Made by a program: the position numbers and the translations under genes. The notes under the pieces were generated by a model. It was not told the origin of the DNA. It searched no databases and saw nothing but the letters and a program-made list of their open reading frames with translations. Source: Tridacna crocea (taxonomy: Eukaryota; Mollusca; Bivalvia; Cardiida; Cardiidae). From it: a stretch of 64,000 bases of DNA. The DNA lies in contig OX031060.1 of NCBI GenBank assembly GCA_943736015.1, positions 14,707,501 through 14,771,500 of the forward strand, written 5' to 3'. Each line of letters starts with the position of its first letter. Positions within the stretch are counted from its first letter, which is position 1. Shown piece after piece: positions 42,001 through 57,000 of the stretch.

Positions 42001-45000
42001 TTGTAATTCAGCTACAGGACGATCTGTAAAAATTAAGCAAACTAACCATTTACCAATACCCATTCTGAGTCTGTTTTGAAATTAAATATAGGTATTTGTT
42101 TACTAAAACGAAAGGTGGAAATCTATTTTGTCTAGAAACATCATTGGTAATATTTTCACAAGTGGGGCAGCCATGAGTGAAAATATTTACGAACAATGTT
42201 CACTCAAAATAAATTTCGATCTTTCACTGTATAAAAGTAAATATTCTATTTATCCCTTTCCCAAACAAGCCGTCTGCACTACAAGTCTTTTGAAAACACT
42301 GTGGGAAAAAGAGAAATTCTCCTTTTTCCATAATGTTTTCTACCCTTTAGAAGAACTTTCTACCATTTTCATCAAATTAAGAATATTAAGTAAGAACAAG
42401 GCTCTAGCTAAAACTTGATCCCTGTAAATGAGAAAAGCAAAATAAGAAAAATTACATGTCAAGGCATGTCACCCTGAGATAGAACCCTTTTGAAAACATT
42501 GTGGGAAAAGGACAAAATGTTGGTAACCAGCATTTTCTCCTTTTCTCACAATGTCTTCAACCCTAATGGAAACACATTTCAATTTTTGAGTGATGTTTAT
42601 TTTGTTGTGTCCCAGTGCTTTCAATTTGGGCCAGTCTAAAATTTTGTCGTTTGGTAAAGGGTTAAGAGGCAGTCAAAAAATTCCCAAATTTCTGTCATGT
42701 ACAGCAAAATATTTGATTTCTGATCTGATTTCTCCTTGAAGAGGTTTTTCATTTTTCCTGTAAGCTCATTACCTTCAAAAAATAACTTCCTCTTTTTGCA
42801 ACAGACAAATTCTAAAAAAAAAAAGTATGCATAGTCTGCAATTTCTCCCATTACAACATGGCTATCACATATATGCATAAAATCTCTATTCACAATGATA
42901 ATTCACTTTTAGCTTCATTATATTATGTAAACCTTACCTCGACTATGGATTTCAAGTGACATTTGATTGATTGAAAATTGCATTCTGACTAGATGGGACT
43001 CTTCTAGCAACTCCTTCAGTTTCTGATCAGCATTTTCATCCTGTATGAAGGAGTCTTCATCTTGGGTTGTCTTCCATGATTCCTCCAGGTTTAAGCCACT
43101 AGAGGACTCTGATAGTGAATGGAAACTACTTGACTGGTTCCCAGCTGTTGATGGTATGTGGGATGATCTGGATAGGGAACTGATACAGCTATTTATGGTA
43201 TGCGTCTGTTTTAAAAAAATACAGATTAATAGCATGCGTGTAAATAAATATTCTGTTAAATTTATGCAGTTGACTTCAACAGTTTAACTCTTTACCAAAC
43301 AACAAAATTTTACACTGGTCCAAATTGAAAGCATTTGCAGACCACAAAATAACTGTGACATAAGAATTGAAATTTGTTTAAGGAAGGGAAGAAAACATTG
43401 TGGGAAAATGAGAAAATGCTGATTACCAGCATTTTCTCCTTTTCCCACAACGTTTTCGAAAGGCTCCTTTCACAGGAAAGTCTGGATTGTGTGGTAAAGG
43501 GTTTATGCTGAAACCAGTCACAGAGAAACTACAAAGGTCTAGTTCAAAATGCATGTATATGTTGACTGATTTTGGTCTACACTCTTTCAGATAAATCCAT
43601 GGTAAAAAAACAACTGAATCGGGACTATAGTTTCTTTTAGACGATTCCACATCATCTTTACAAAGTTTTTTTCTTCCTATAACACCTAAAACTGTCATCC
43701 CAGGTCCATGAAAACCAGGGATTGTTTGCTTAACCCATTACCACTCAATCCCTACTTTTGACGCCCCTGAGAAAGAAGCCTTATGAAAACACTGTGGGAA
43801 AAGGAGAAAATGCTGGTAACCAGCATTTTCTCCTTTTCCCACAGTGTTTTCTACCCTTTCCAGAACAAATTTCTTTTTTTCAGTCACCTTTATTTTGTCG
43901 TCTGCAAATGCTTTCAATTTGGACCAGTCCAAAATTGTCTCGTGTGGTAATGAGTTAAGGGTTACAGTCAATCTGCATGATAAATATGAAAAGCTTGAAA
44001 TTGCAATACTTGGATCTTGAAACAAACTAAAATTCCTGCACATTGTAAATACTCTAAGGAAACAATAAACTGCTTGTAACAAGCTACTCTTTATTTTCTC
44101 TCAATATTTCCAAAATCTCTCTAATCATGCAGGTTCATATAAAATATAATTGTACAGTAATGGATAAAGTTTTCTATACAGCTACCTTGTATTCGTTCAC
44201 ATGTACAGTGAGAGATGGGAGTGTACCAGACACAGTCACAGTGGGCCATTGGGGATCTGTTGTGAATACCAATCTCCTACAAACATCAAGCCAAAGTTTT
44301 TATACTTGTGCAACTCTTTCCATACCGTAGACAAGACCAAAAGCTTTTGTGGACAATGCAGATCAAGGTCAGACTGTATAGTATGTGCAGTCTGATCTCT
44401 GGTCCACACTGTCTACTGCTATATTCTAGATTATAGCATACTTGTCTCTTAATCTTGCTGTGGAAATGTATTTTTAGCTTTCAAGAAAACACAATTTATT
44501 CAGTAGCAAAAGAGTTAAAGGTTTATTTCATTAACTCATTACCAAACAACAAAATTCTAGGTTTATCCAAATCGACAGCATTTGCAGACAACAAAATAAA
44601 CGTCACAGCATTTGCAGACAACAAAAAGCCACTGAAAATTTGAAATATTGTTTTGCGAAGGGTAGTAAACATTTTGGGAAAAGGAGAAAATCCTGGTTAC
44701 CAGCATTTTCTCCTTTTCCCACAATGTTTCATAAAGACTTCTTTAGGGTCATCAAAAGTCAGGATTGTGTGGTAATGGGTTAAACCATGTTGAATGTGGT
44801 ATTTAATGCTGAATTTAGCCTACAAATATAAAGTACAATTCTTCCATGATTATACCGCAACACATGCATGTTAACATAAAACTCTGTTAAAAAGCAATGT
44901 CTACATATCTCTGCATATTGAGAAACGTTTACTTCAGTACAGATGACTCAACACTAACATAAGACATGCATTTTAGATAAAAATGTGTAAGTTCCAGAAG

Positions 45001-48000
45001 AGGTAAGTTCAAGAAGAGCTCCAATCAGATGTCTGAAAATTGCATTTTCCACAGCTACAGTTACTTGCTAATATTTGTAGAAAGTTGGTAGGCAATGCAA
45101 AATGCCACACCCCTACGTCAGAGCTCCAGATAATTGGAGTGATTTTGATCATCAAAATTGAAAACATTTATTGTTCTCAACTAAACCCTACATTGTGGGT
45201 ACTCATTTGAATCGTCTCGCCGAGGCGATTCTAATGAGTAGCCACAACAAAGGGCTTGGAAGAGAAATAACAGATTTAGAATACCATCACTCCCTCTAAC
45301 CCTCTTATCTAAAGCTCTGTATTTGCATGTCCACAGATGAGATGTAACTATACAGACACATAACTTGATAAGAGTATAAATCCAAATCACCATACCTACT
45401 GCACATAATACCAAACAGTTTTCGATTTTAACAACTCTGAAAGGAGGGCTTATGAAAACTCTGTGGGAAGAGGACAAAATGCCAATAACTAGCACTTTCT
45501 GCATGTCCCACAATGTTTTCTACCCTTTGAGAGACAAATCATGTTATCTCAGCCAAATTCATTTTGTTGTGTGCAAATGCTTCTGTGGCAGGCAATTCTA
45601 GAAATTTGTTCTATGGAAAAGAGTAAAAAATCAAACCTTTCTAGCTGTAGAGATATTGTAAATCTGTCCACTACATGAAGCGGTGTAGAACCTCTATGAT
45701 GTATGTGTCTCCAGTTATCTTTCATTTTTCCCGCCATAACTTGCAAATCTGTCAACTCCAAGGTGTACCTGAATTAAAATTGTAGAGTAGCTTACCTTGT
45801 ATACTCAATACCTTGTTGATCTAAAAATATTTATAACTCCCTGTCACCTCATCTCTTTACCTAACAACATAATTTTAGACTGGACCAAATTGACAGTTTT
45901 CGCAGATGACAAAATGAAAGTTACCGAAAATTTAAAATTTGTTTTGGAAGGGGTAGAAAACATTGTGGGAAAAGGAGAAAATGCTGGTTACCAGCATTTT
46001 CTCCTTTTCCCACAAGGTTTTCAAAAGTCTTCCTTCTCAGGGTCGTTCAAATTAAGGATTATCTGATTAAGGGTTATGTAAAAGAATTAACTGTTATCAA
46101 AGCTATTTATTAATAATTTAACAATTTTCTTCCCAAGCTGTATTCAGATGATCCAACACAGAAGACAAGGGAAGAAGAGACCATGGTATATGATGAAATG
46201 GTTCTGACAGCAGAAGAAAGGAGAATAATACAGAAATTACTTCCTAGTATTTACTGATTCATCTTTTTTCAATAGTTTAAACATGTTTATTTTACATCAA
46301 TTGAAAAATCTCTGTCAATTCTGCTTACTGGGATCCACATCAGTACTTACACTGAAAGTGTGGGCATCACACCAGTTCTCGTGCTGAAAGTGTGGGCCAG
46401 TGAACAGTCCAAAAGTTTACATCTGCTCCTAGGTATCAAACTTGTGACCTTATGGATACATGGCCAACAATCTATCTCACAAGCAGGGAGACCAAGTCAT
46501 CAATTTACCACAATATTTCGAACAGTTATCTTTCAGAGATATCTATAAAAGTGATTATTTACATGTAGGACCAGAAAACTAGTATTTCCTTTACTCACTT
46601 GTCATACAGTTTGTTGTAGAACTCTGATTCACTAAGATTCATCTGTGAGAGAACATCCAAATCCAGTGCTTTGTTGGTTGTATCGCTTGGTTCATTTGGA
46701 GGGGTAGACAATGGGGTTAGAAACTCATCTGCCAGAAAGATATTATAATAATGCATAATTAGAAATTAACTTTCATTTATGTTCAGCTTCGAATGTTTTA
46801 TTTCAGAGTTAACTCTTTACCACACAATCCAGACTCCCAAATCCAGTGCTTTGTTGGTTATATCACTTGGCCCATTTGGAGGGGTAGACAATGGGGTAAG
46901 AAACTCATCTGCCAGTAAGATATCATAATGATGCATAATTAAAAATTAACTTTCATTGTATTCAGCTTTGAATGCTTTATTTCAGAGTTAACTTTTTACA
47001 ACACAATCCCGACTTTTTAATTACCCTTTTTAATGAAAGAAGCCTACTGAAAACATTTTAGGAAAAGGAGAAAATGATGGTAACCAGCATTTTCTCCTTT
47101 TCCCACAATATTTTCTACCCTATCAAAGTCAGAAATCATCATATTACCAAGATTTAATCTGTTGTCTGCAGATGCTTTGAATTTGGTCCAGTGCAAAAAT
47201 TTGTTGTTTGGTAAAGAGTTAAAACATTTTTTTCGAAACTGCTCTCCCAAATATAAATAAAATAAAACTATATTTGACAATTAGAGAGAACAGAATCCTA
47301 CCACAGTAACTTTCACCAGTGCTTGCAAAACATTTTCTGGCTAAGAAACTATTTCACTTCACAACCCTGATACCAATGAGCTGTTGCAACTTGTACATGA
47401 GTATATCGAATTTGTTTCAACGTTTGTTTCAACTGCTTGCACATGAGTATATTGAATTTGTTTCAACAACTTGTACTTGAGTATATCGAATTTGTTTCAA
47501 CAACTTGTACATGAGTATATCGAATTTGTTTCAACAACTTGTACATGAGTATATCCAACTTGTGTCAACAACTTGTACATGAGTATATCCAATTTGTGTC
47601 AGTAAGTATTAGTCTAAAATATCAACTTGTAACAGTTGATCTTTATTTCCAGCAAAATAATTAATTCAATCATCTACTATAAATATGAAAACTTTGTATC
47701 CCCATCAAGTTGATGCAATGGAAAACATCACTGGAAACCCTTTACCACACAATCTCTACTTTTAACAACCTAAATGCTTTCAATTTGGTCAGAGCCAGAG
47801 GTAAACAATTACAGGATGTGAAAAGTTCAACCTACCATCTTCATTGAGAGAAGTAGCTGAACTTAGAGCTGTGTTGTTAAACTTTAGATGACCCAGATCT
47901 AAGACAACCATACTGGTCTCAGTGGTCTGAAAGTTTTCTGGGATAATGATCTGTGGCGCTGAAATGTCCAGCTGTATATTCCATCCCTTTATTTGTTCCT

Positions 48001-51000
48001 TTTGAGCATGGAAATAGATATAAAATTATTAGAGAAAAGGTTTAAATGAAACAAAGTTATAAAGACACATTATTTTTTTACTATAAGCCAGTATTGAGGA
48101 TACTCCTTAGAACTGTTTGACATGCATAGGCTCAAATCATTTAACTTGCTTGTTGGATAATATATGGGCAAACTTATACATGAATATACTTTGGTAATGA
48201 AAAGATTCACACCCCCCCCCCCCCCAAAAAAGAAAAAATTATGAGCAAACCTATACGTGAATATACCATGGTAATATATAGATTCATCGCGCCCCCCCCC
48301 CCCTTACACACACACACACACATGAAAAAAAAATACATGGGCAAACCTATACCATGAATATACTTTGGTAACAAATAAATTCACCCCCACCCCGCAAAGA
48401 AAAAGACTGATATACAGTTCACCTAAACTTTCACTCTACTGTATTTTAAGGCCAAATTTCTATCAGAAGCTACACCTTGACAAAACAGGTGCCAAGGCTC
48501 AGCTGTCAAGGCTTTTTGAGTGAAAGTAAATAAAAGACATTACTGTGAAAGTGTCCTACATCTCTTGTATGCACAGTTTGAAGTACATGTGAATAATATA
48601 TTATCTTCATTAATAGAACTTTATTTGTGAACAGTCTAGTTCCAAAAACTGTCAAATGAAGATCTTTTACTGGAGTTCCTAACATATCTTACAAGGTGTT
48701 AGTCAAAGTAGCCTACTTCAATATAATCTCTGGGTGGGTAATGACTTAAGAAAAGAAGCCCCAACAATCTTACCTCCTCTGTACCTTGAATGAGACGAGT
48801 GAAGGAGTTCTTAAACTCTGCCTGGGTTTGTCTCTTGATTGTCTCATATTGTCTTCTTGCAGCCTCTGTAATAACAAAATAAAAACTATGAATGGACAAT
48901 AATAGAAATTAAAGAATACAAACTTACTATTTCAGTCTATGCCAAACAACAAATTTTTGGACAGGACCAAATTCAAAGCTTCTGCAAACAACAAAGTAAA
49001 TGAAGGTTAAGGTATTAGACCCCTAATACCTCTAGTGCTTCATTGCACAAAGTTTTCTTGATAGTCAATAAATACAAATTTATACAGGTATAATACTTTT
49101 GCACATTTTTAACGGACCAGAAATTTCTTTGTGCCTATCTTGAAATTATTTGTAGATACTTTTTTTAGTTTCCAGAAAAGGAAGGTAATTACTATCTCTC
49201 TTTGTAATAAAAGTACAGTGGTTTAGATTTATAAATGATAATTCTAGAAAAGACAAAAAGAGAACAAGAGGGCCATTGGCCCTGGAACGCTCACCTTAGA
49301 CTATAGCTTATGAGTGAAATTCAATTCTTGGAGCAACTTTGGTAAAGCTTCACCCAAAGAACATCCCTGCCAAGTTGCATCAAGAAGATTCTGCATACCA
49401 AATATCAAAGCTCTGCACCTTCAAGTTTCAGAGAAGATTTCTAAAGTTTTCCTTCTTTGTTGCTTTGTTCGAACCTGTGACCTCCCGAGGCAGGGCCAGT
49501 TTTGACCCCAAGGGCATAATATGAACAAACCTGGTAGAGATCCACTAGCTACATGCCAAATATCATAGCTCTATGCCTTCTAGTTATAGAGAAGAAGAAT
49601 CTTAAAATTTTCTTTCATTATTTATATGTTCGAACTTGTGACCACTGAGGCAGGGCCAGTTTTGACCCCACGGGCATGATGTGAACAAACTTGGTAGAGG
49701 TCCACTAGGAGATGCCACATACCAAATATCAAAGCTCTATGCCATCTAGTTTCAGAGAAGAAGAAATTTAAAGTTTTCCTTCTTTGTTCCTATGCTCAAA
49801 CTAGTGACCCCCGGGGTGGGGCCAGATTTGACCCCAGGGACATTATTTGAATAAACTTGGTAGAGGTCTACTAGGTGATACAACAGACCAAATATCAAAG
49901 CTCTATGCTTTCTAGTTTCTGAGGAAAAGAATTTTAAAGTTTTCCTTCTTTGTTCCTATGCTCAAATTTGTGATCCCCGGGGTGGGGCCAGTTTTGACCC
50001 CAGGGACATAATTTGAACATACTTGATAGAGGTCCACTAGGAAATGCCACATATTAAATATCAAAGCTCTACGCCTTCAAGTTTCACAGGAGAAGATTTT
50101 TAAAGTTTTCCTTCTTTGTTCCTATGCTCAAACTTGTGACCCCCGGGGTGGGGCCAGTTTTGACCCCAGGGGCATAATTTGAACAAACTTGGTAGAGGTC
50201 CACTAGGAGATGTCACATACTAAATATCAAAGCTCTACGCCTTCAAGTTTCAGAGGAGAAGATTTTTAAAGTTTTCCTTCTTTGTTCCTATGCTCAAACT
50301 TGTGACCCCTGGGGTGGGGCCAGTTTTGACCCCAGGGACATATTTTGAACAAACTTGGTAGAGGTCCACTAGGAGATGTCACATACTAAATATCAAAGCT
50401 CTACGCCTTCAAATTTCAGAGGAGAAGATTTTTAAAGTTTTCCTTCTTTGTTCCTATGCTCAAACTTGTGACCCCCGGGGTGGGGCCAGTTTTGACCCAA
50501 GGGGCATAATTTGAACAAACTTGGTAGAGGTCTACTAGGAGATGTCACATACTAAATATCAAAGCTCTACGCCTTCAAGTTTCAGAGGAGAAGATTTTTA
50601 AAGTTTTCCTTCTTTGTTCCTATGCTAAAACTTGTGACCCCTGGGGTGGGGCCAATTTTGACCCTAGGGACATAATTTGAACAAACTTGGTAGAGGTCCA
50701 CTAGGAGATGCTACATACCAAATATCAAAGCTCTACCCCTTCAGGTTTCAGTGGAGAAGATTTTTAAAGTTTTCCTTCTTTGTTCCTATGCTCAAACGCG
50801 CTAAAACGCGTTATCCCCCGGGGCGGGGCCAGTTTTGACCCTAGGGGCATAATTTGAACAAACTTGGTAGAGGTCCATTGGGAGATGCTACATACCAAAT
50901 ATCAAAGCTCTACCCCTTCTAGTTTCAGAGGAGAAGATTTTCAAAGATTTCATTTTTTTTTTCGTTTTGTTGCCATGGCAACCAGAGTTATGGGTGGAAT

Positions 51001-54000
51001 TAAATTCTTTGAACAATTTTTGTAGAGCTTCACCCAAGGAACATTCATGCCAAGTTTCATGAAGATTGGCCCAGTGGTTTAGGAGGAGAAGATGTTTAAA
51101 GAAATTGTTGACGGACGCCGGATGACGGATGACGGACGACGGACATTGGGCGATCACAATAGCTCACCTTTAGCACTTTGTGCTAAGGTGAGCTAAAAAT
51201 GGCTTGGTTAAAGCAGTACAATAATACTCTAATTTTTTATCAGAGCAAATTTTGTAGGATAATATTATTGTGGAAATAGCTGTTTTCTATTAAGGGTGTA
51301 CTACGTTAAATGGTGATTTTTGTCTTTGATAGATTAGAATACATTGTTCGAAAAGGAGAAAATGCTGATAACCAGCATTTTCTCCTTTTTGAACAATATT
51401 TTCTAACCTATCAAAGTCGAGTTTCAATATTTAATAGGAAAATGTCTCTGTAGGGATGACATCTATATCAGATGATATATCAAAGCCATTATGTTTTATC
51501 CATTTATTTTAATTCTAAATAACAATTTTCCATTTATTTCAAATAACAATGTTATTTGGGACCCTGTAAACTAATATAAATTATACTTGAGGAAAAACAT
51601 GACACATAAATAGGAAATAACTGTATTTCCAATTATCAGTAATAGCCTCAATCCTCCCTATCATTGTTCCCTCATTCATATACATAATTTTTTCTCTTTT
51701 AAGTCTTTCAACCCTTTACTAATGATGCCGGGTTTTCACATCCCTGAAAAAGAAGCCTTCTGAAAACACTGTGGGAAAAGTAAAAAATGTTGGTAACCAG
51801 TCTTTTCTCCTTTTCCCATAATGTTTTCAACTTTCCCAAACCAAATTAAAATTTCTTAGTCACATTAATTTTGTCATCTGCAAATGCTTCCAATTTGGAC
51901 TAATCTAAAATTACGATTAATACATATTGAAGGCATATGCAGAGTACAACTAAATTATGTGCAAATGACAGGATCTGTCATTCATAGCGTGAAAAGTGCT
52001 GTAGTCCAGTATGTTTTCAAAAGTTTGCTCCTTCAGGGTCTCTAGAATGCAGGATTGTTTGGTAAAGGATTGATAGAAATTTGACAAAAGTAATCAAATA
52101 AGGACGTAATCAAAAACAATAAAAACCTGGAAGCTGGCTCTCACTCCTCCTGCCAGGAAAAATATTTTTCGTCGAAAACATATCCCTAACTCTATCAAAT
52201 GCAGTTTTGTTGTACACCATGTCTAGAGGTTTGGTCTTCATTATAAATCTGAAAGGGACAAAGTTGAAGTTAATCCTTTGGATAATTGGTTAACCCTTTA
52301 CTAATGAAAAAATTTTAGACTGGTCCAAATTAAAAGTTTTTGCAGACAACAAAATGAATGTGACTAAATAATTAATATATGTTTTAGGAAGGGAAGAAAA
52401 CATTGTGGGAAAAGAAGAAAATGCTGGTTTCCAGCATTTTCTCCTTTCCCACAATGTTTTCAAAATGTTTCTTTCACAGGGGTGTTCAAAGTCTGGATTT
52501 TGTGGTAAAGGGTTAAGTCTTCACCACATGACAAAATCATAGGCTTGTTTGAATCGAAAGCATTTATGATGACAATTTTATTATGGGTCAAATGACCGAA
52601 TTTATTTTTATAGCGTAGGAAACAGTTTTGGAAAAGGAGAAAATCCTGGTCATCTAAATTTTCTCCTTTTCCAACTATGTTTACATATGTCTTTACCATT
52701 AGAGTTCTTAAAAGCCTGGATTGTGTACAAAAAAAAGAAAGCTTTAAAGACTTTTGAGAAGAAGGCTTCTTAAACTTCAAGCATCTTATCCTTTTCCCAT
52801 GAGATTTTGTATCAATCTGAAGACACATCAAACAATTTCAGCAGTATCAAATTTGTCATATGCAAAACTTTCCTTTAGGAAAAGTGTGGCATTCTGTCAT
52901 CTTGCAAACGTATTGTCTCCTATAGTTTTCGTCATCTAAACACTGACAGCTTTTCAAACATTGAGCTGCTCTAAATGAACAATCTCCTTTTTGCTATAAT
53001 ATTTTTTGTATTTCTTCTGTAAGCAAGCCTTAATTCATGTTTCTTAGTGCTGAGTTCAAGTTTTATTTTGTTATCTTTGATTTAAACCATCTAAAACTTG
53101 GAAGCTATTCCAACCAAGCTTAAAAAGCATCAATAAGCAAAGAGAAAAAAATTAAGAACAGACTTTTAAAGTTTGAACATATTAAAGAAAACAAGAGCTG
53201 CAAATTGTCGCAAGATACGCCCGTCTTAACCCAAATTGTAAGGCTGGGGCATGCACCGGACAAAATTCAAGTATGAAAAACAACAAAGGGCAATAACTCA
53301 AAAATTAAGCAAGCAAGAGTTATGATTCCTGTGCACTGCGCTTCCCCTTGATGAGATCTATCCACCCATGAAATTTCATAACCCTACCTAGTATAGTTTT
53401 GGAGATATGCTCCGAAGAATATTCAAGTATGAAAAACAACAAAGGGCAATAACTAAAAAAAAAAGCAAACAAGAGTTATGATTCCTGTACATTGCACTCC
53501 CCCTCAATGAGATCTATCCACCCATGAAATTTCATAACCCTAGGTAGTATAATTTTGGAGATATGCTCTGGACAAAATTCAAGTATGAAAAACAACAAAG
53601 GGCAATAACTCAAAAATTAAGCAAGCAAGAGTTATGGTTCCTGTGCACTGCACTCCCCCTCGATGAGATCTATCCACCCATGAAATTCCATAACCTTAGG
53701 TAGTATAATTTTGGAGATATGCTCCGGACAAAATTCAAGAATGAAAAACAACAATGGGCAATAACTCAAAAATTAAGCATGCAAGAGTTATGGTTCCTGT
53801 GCACTGCACTCCCCCTCGATGTGATCTATCCACCAATGAAATTTCATAACCCTAGCTAGTATAGTTTTGGAGATATGCTCCGGACAAAATTCAAGTATGA
53901 AAAACAACAAAGGGCAATAACTCAAAAATTAAGCATGCAAGAGTTATGGTTCCTGTGCACTGCACTCCCCCTCGATGAGATCTATCCACCCATGAAATTT

Positions 54001-57000
54001 CATAACCCTAGCTAGAATAGTTTTGGAGATATGCTCCGGACAAAATTCAAGTATGAAAAACAACAAAGGGCAATAACTCAAAAATTAAGTGAGCAAGAGT
54101 TATGATTCCTACGCACTGCACTCCCCCTCGATAAGATCTATTCACCCATGAAATTTCATAACCCTAGCTAGTATAGTTTTGGAGATATGCTCCGGACAAA
54201 ATTCAAGTACGAAAAACAACAAAGGGCAATAACTCAAAAATTAAGCGAGCAAGAGTTATGGTTCCTGTGCACTGCACTCCCCCTCGATGAGATCTATCCA
54301 CCCATGAAATTTCATAACCCTAGCTAGAATAGTTTTGGAGATATGCTCCGGACAAAGAACTGGACGCCGCCCGCCCGCCCGCCCGCCCGGACGCCACGGG
54401 TGATCCCATAATACGTCCCGTCTTCGACGGGCGTATAATAATGACATACTTATATTTTGCAGCCTTCCCCAGTGGGTTTTTCTCATACGTTAGCTCAAAA
54501 AGTTTCAGGCTTGTGTCCTCTGGAACAGTGGGTATTCTGAATGCCTTTTGGAAATCTGTATAACCGCCTCCTGGCTTCTTTACACCAAGTCTTTCCTATG
54601 TAGAGATGCAAAATCATGTTCTTTTGGAGTTTTACCTTTTGCAAAACATCTCTTTAGTATATTCAATCACTGTACTATCAAGGTTGAAAAAGAATGAAAA
54701 GCAACAAAAAGCTTGGTTTTTCCTAATGGCACTTAAAGAGTTAACCCCTTCCCAAACAATCCCTGGTTTTCACAACCCTGAAAAAGAAGGCCTTTGAAAA
54801 AATTGTGGGAAAAGGAGAAAATGCTTGTAACCAGCATTTTCTCCTTTTCCCACAATTTTTTTTTACCATGTTGGAAACAAACTTCAACTTTTGAGGTATG
54901 TTTATATTGACTTCTGCAAATGCTTTCAATTTGGACCAGTCTAAATTTTTGTCATTTGGTAAAGAGTTAAACTGATTTTCTATTTGTTACCTGTAAAGGA
55001 CGAGAGTTAAGATTATCTATGGTACTGAAGAACACAAACAAGACAATTCTAATGAGTGCGCAAGAAAAAAACTAGAACTGTCACTGAATGTGACTTTATA
55101 CCCCAGCCAGCGCTTTGACAGAAAAAAAGTGTCATGTTCAAAGGGAGATAATTCTCAACCACCAAGAAATCTTCAATATATGATCAGTATATGTGCAAAG
55201 TTTCAATACAGTTGAAGGAAAATTGTAGGAGGAGTTCGTGACACAAAATTACTAGTATTTTGTACACAGATGGAAACACGGACAGACGGACACACACAAA
55301 GACGGACACACACACGCGGACCGACGGACACACAGACAGACAGGCTGATTCCAGTATACCCTGTGAAAACATTTGTTTTTTGAGGGTATAAAAATCAGTA
55401 AAAATCTACACACATTTTACACTTTGGACCTAAAAACATTCACAAACTCTGAATCTTTGCCTAGAACCAAGTGGTAAATCATACCTTGTTTTGAGAGCTC
55501 ACAAGACATGGAAAGACAGAATTTTCTGTCATTCTATCATGCAGCACCAATCCACCCACTCCTAAACCAAACTTTAAGCCACTAGTCCTGGGTCTAGACT
55601 CTAGTTCCATCTCTATACCAGTGCATTCAAGCTCTAATATACTGTAGTTTAGAGGGTCACCTGCAAAATATTAGACATGAGGCTTGCCATGTGAAAAGGA
55701 GGCTTAACTCTTTACCACACAATGATGACTTTTGACGAACCCTGATGTAGAGGCCTTTTGGTAACCAGCATTTTCTCCTTTTCCGCCAATTTTTTCTCCC
55801 TTTCCTACATCAAATTTTTATTTTTCAGTCACATTTATTTTGTCGTAATTTGGACTACTTTATAAACTACCTTTTGCCAAAGCATGGCCCAATTGTGAGA
55901 GAAATGAAAATGTATGACAGCTAAGTTTTGCCTATCTCTCCTTGGTACCAATAATATGTATTATAAATGTAATAATTATCTAACATCTGGGTCAAAGAAT
56001 GCCTTAACTGGTTAGTATAAAAAGAATAAACTGTGCACACAGGCATATTAACATTCTACCATGCGAGATGCACCATAGCCACATTAAAATCCAAAATGTC
56101 ACATCAACTTTTTTGCCAAATGTGCTATTGTCCTTTTCAATTTCCAACTCCTGTAAAGTATTAAACTAAAACGGACAAATCTGCTTTGATCTTTGTAAGA
56201 GAAGATGCTTATAAAAATAAGAAGCACCAAGTTTGTGTGACACCATCATGTTGCCCATGAAACACATACTTAAGAAATGATAAGCTTTATTTGTTGTTGT
56301 AAATTGTCAGTTGAAACTGGTCTCAGGCTTTAGTTTTGCTGTAAAATTAAATTTCAATCATCTCTTTAATAATAAAAATTGCCCCTGATAAAGAAATTCA
56401 AAATGCCTAATGGTCTGTGCTCCATTGATATTTTTTCCCCAAGACGACTGTTTCCAAGCAATCTCATACATTAGGCTACAAGAGGGGTTAACACTGTTTC
56501 TATGTCGATGGTACAGTTTTTATGTAAATAAATGAAAATAATTAAGATTTTGGTGTTCTCTGTTTCTAATTGTCACATTGGTTTTCAAAATGTTACAATG
56601 ATTCTCTCGGGAGAAGTGCCACTGTCCCATTGAAAAAAATTCTTTCCCAACCAGTATAAGGGTCGCCTAAACAAAGGAATGTTTGGTCGAAAATTAGAGT
56701 GAAACATTGTAGCAAGTTTAACTGAACACCATTTCCAAAGAAGCTTGACACAATACCGCTCTTTGAGTGTATGAAAATATATAAAAAATTACCAGATTCA
56801 GAAGTTGATTTGGTTCCAAGCACCTTAAAACTGCCAGTATTGAGATAAAAATTCAGTTTTGCAAACACAGCATCTCTTGTGAGAACCGAGCTGTCATCCC
56901 CGTCTCCTATCACTTCCATGACATCATGAAGCTCTTGTTCTAATAAAATATAAAGAAGTATGTTGGTGGCAAAGATTCTGAACATAAAGGGACTACTGAC

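Noticed and set aside
47383-47606. CRISPR-like array
   Set aside because: The 34-bp units are directly adjacent with no unique spacers; this is a minisatellite in an animal intron.
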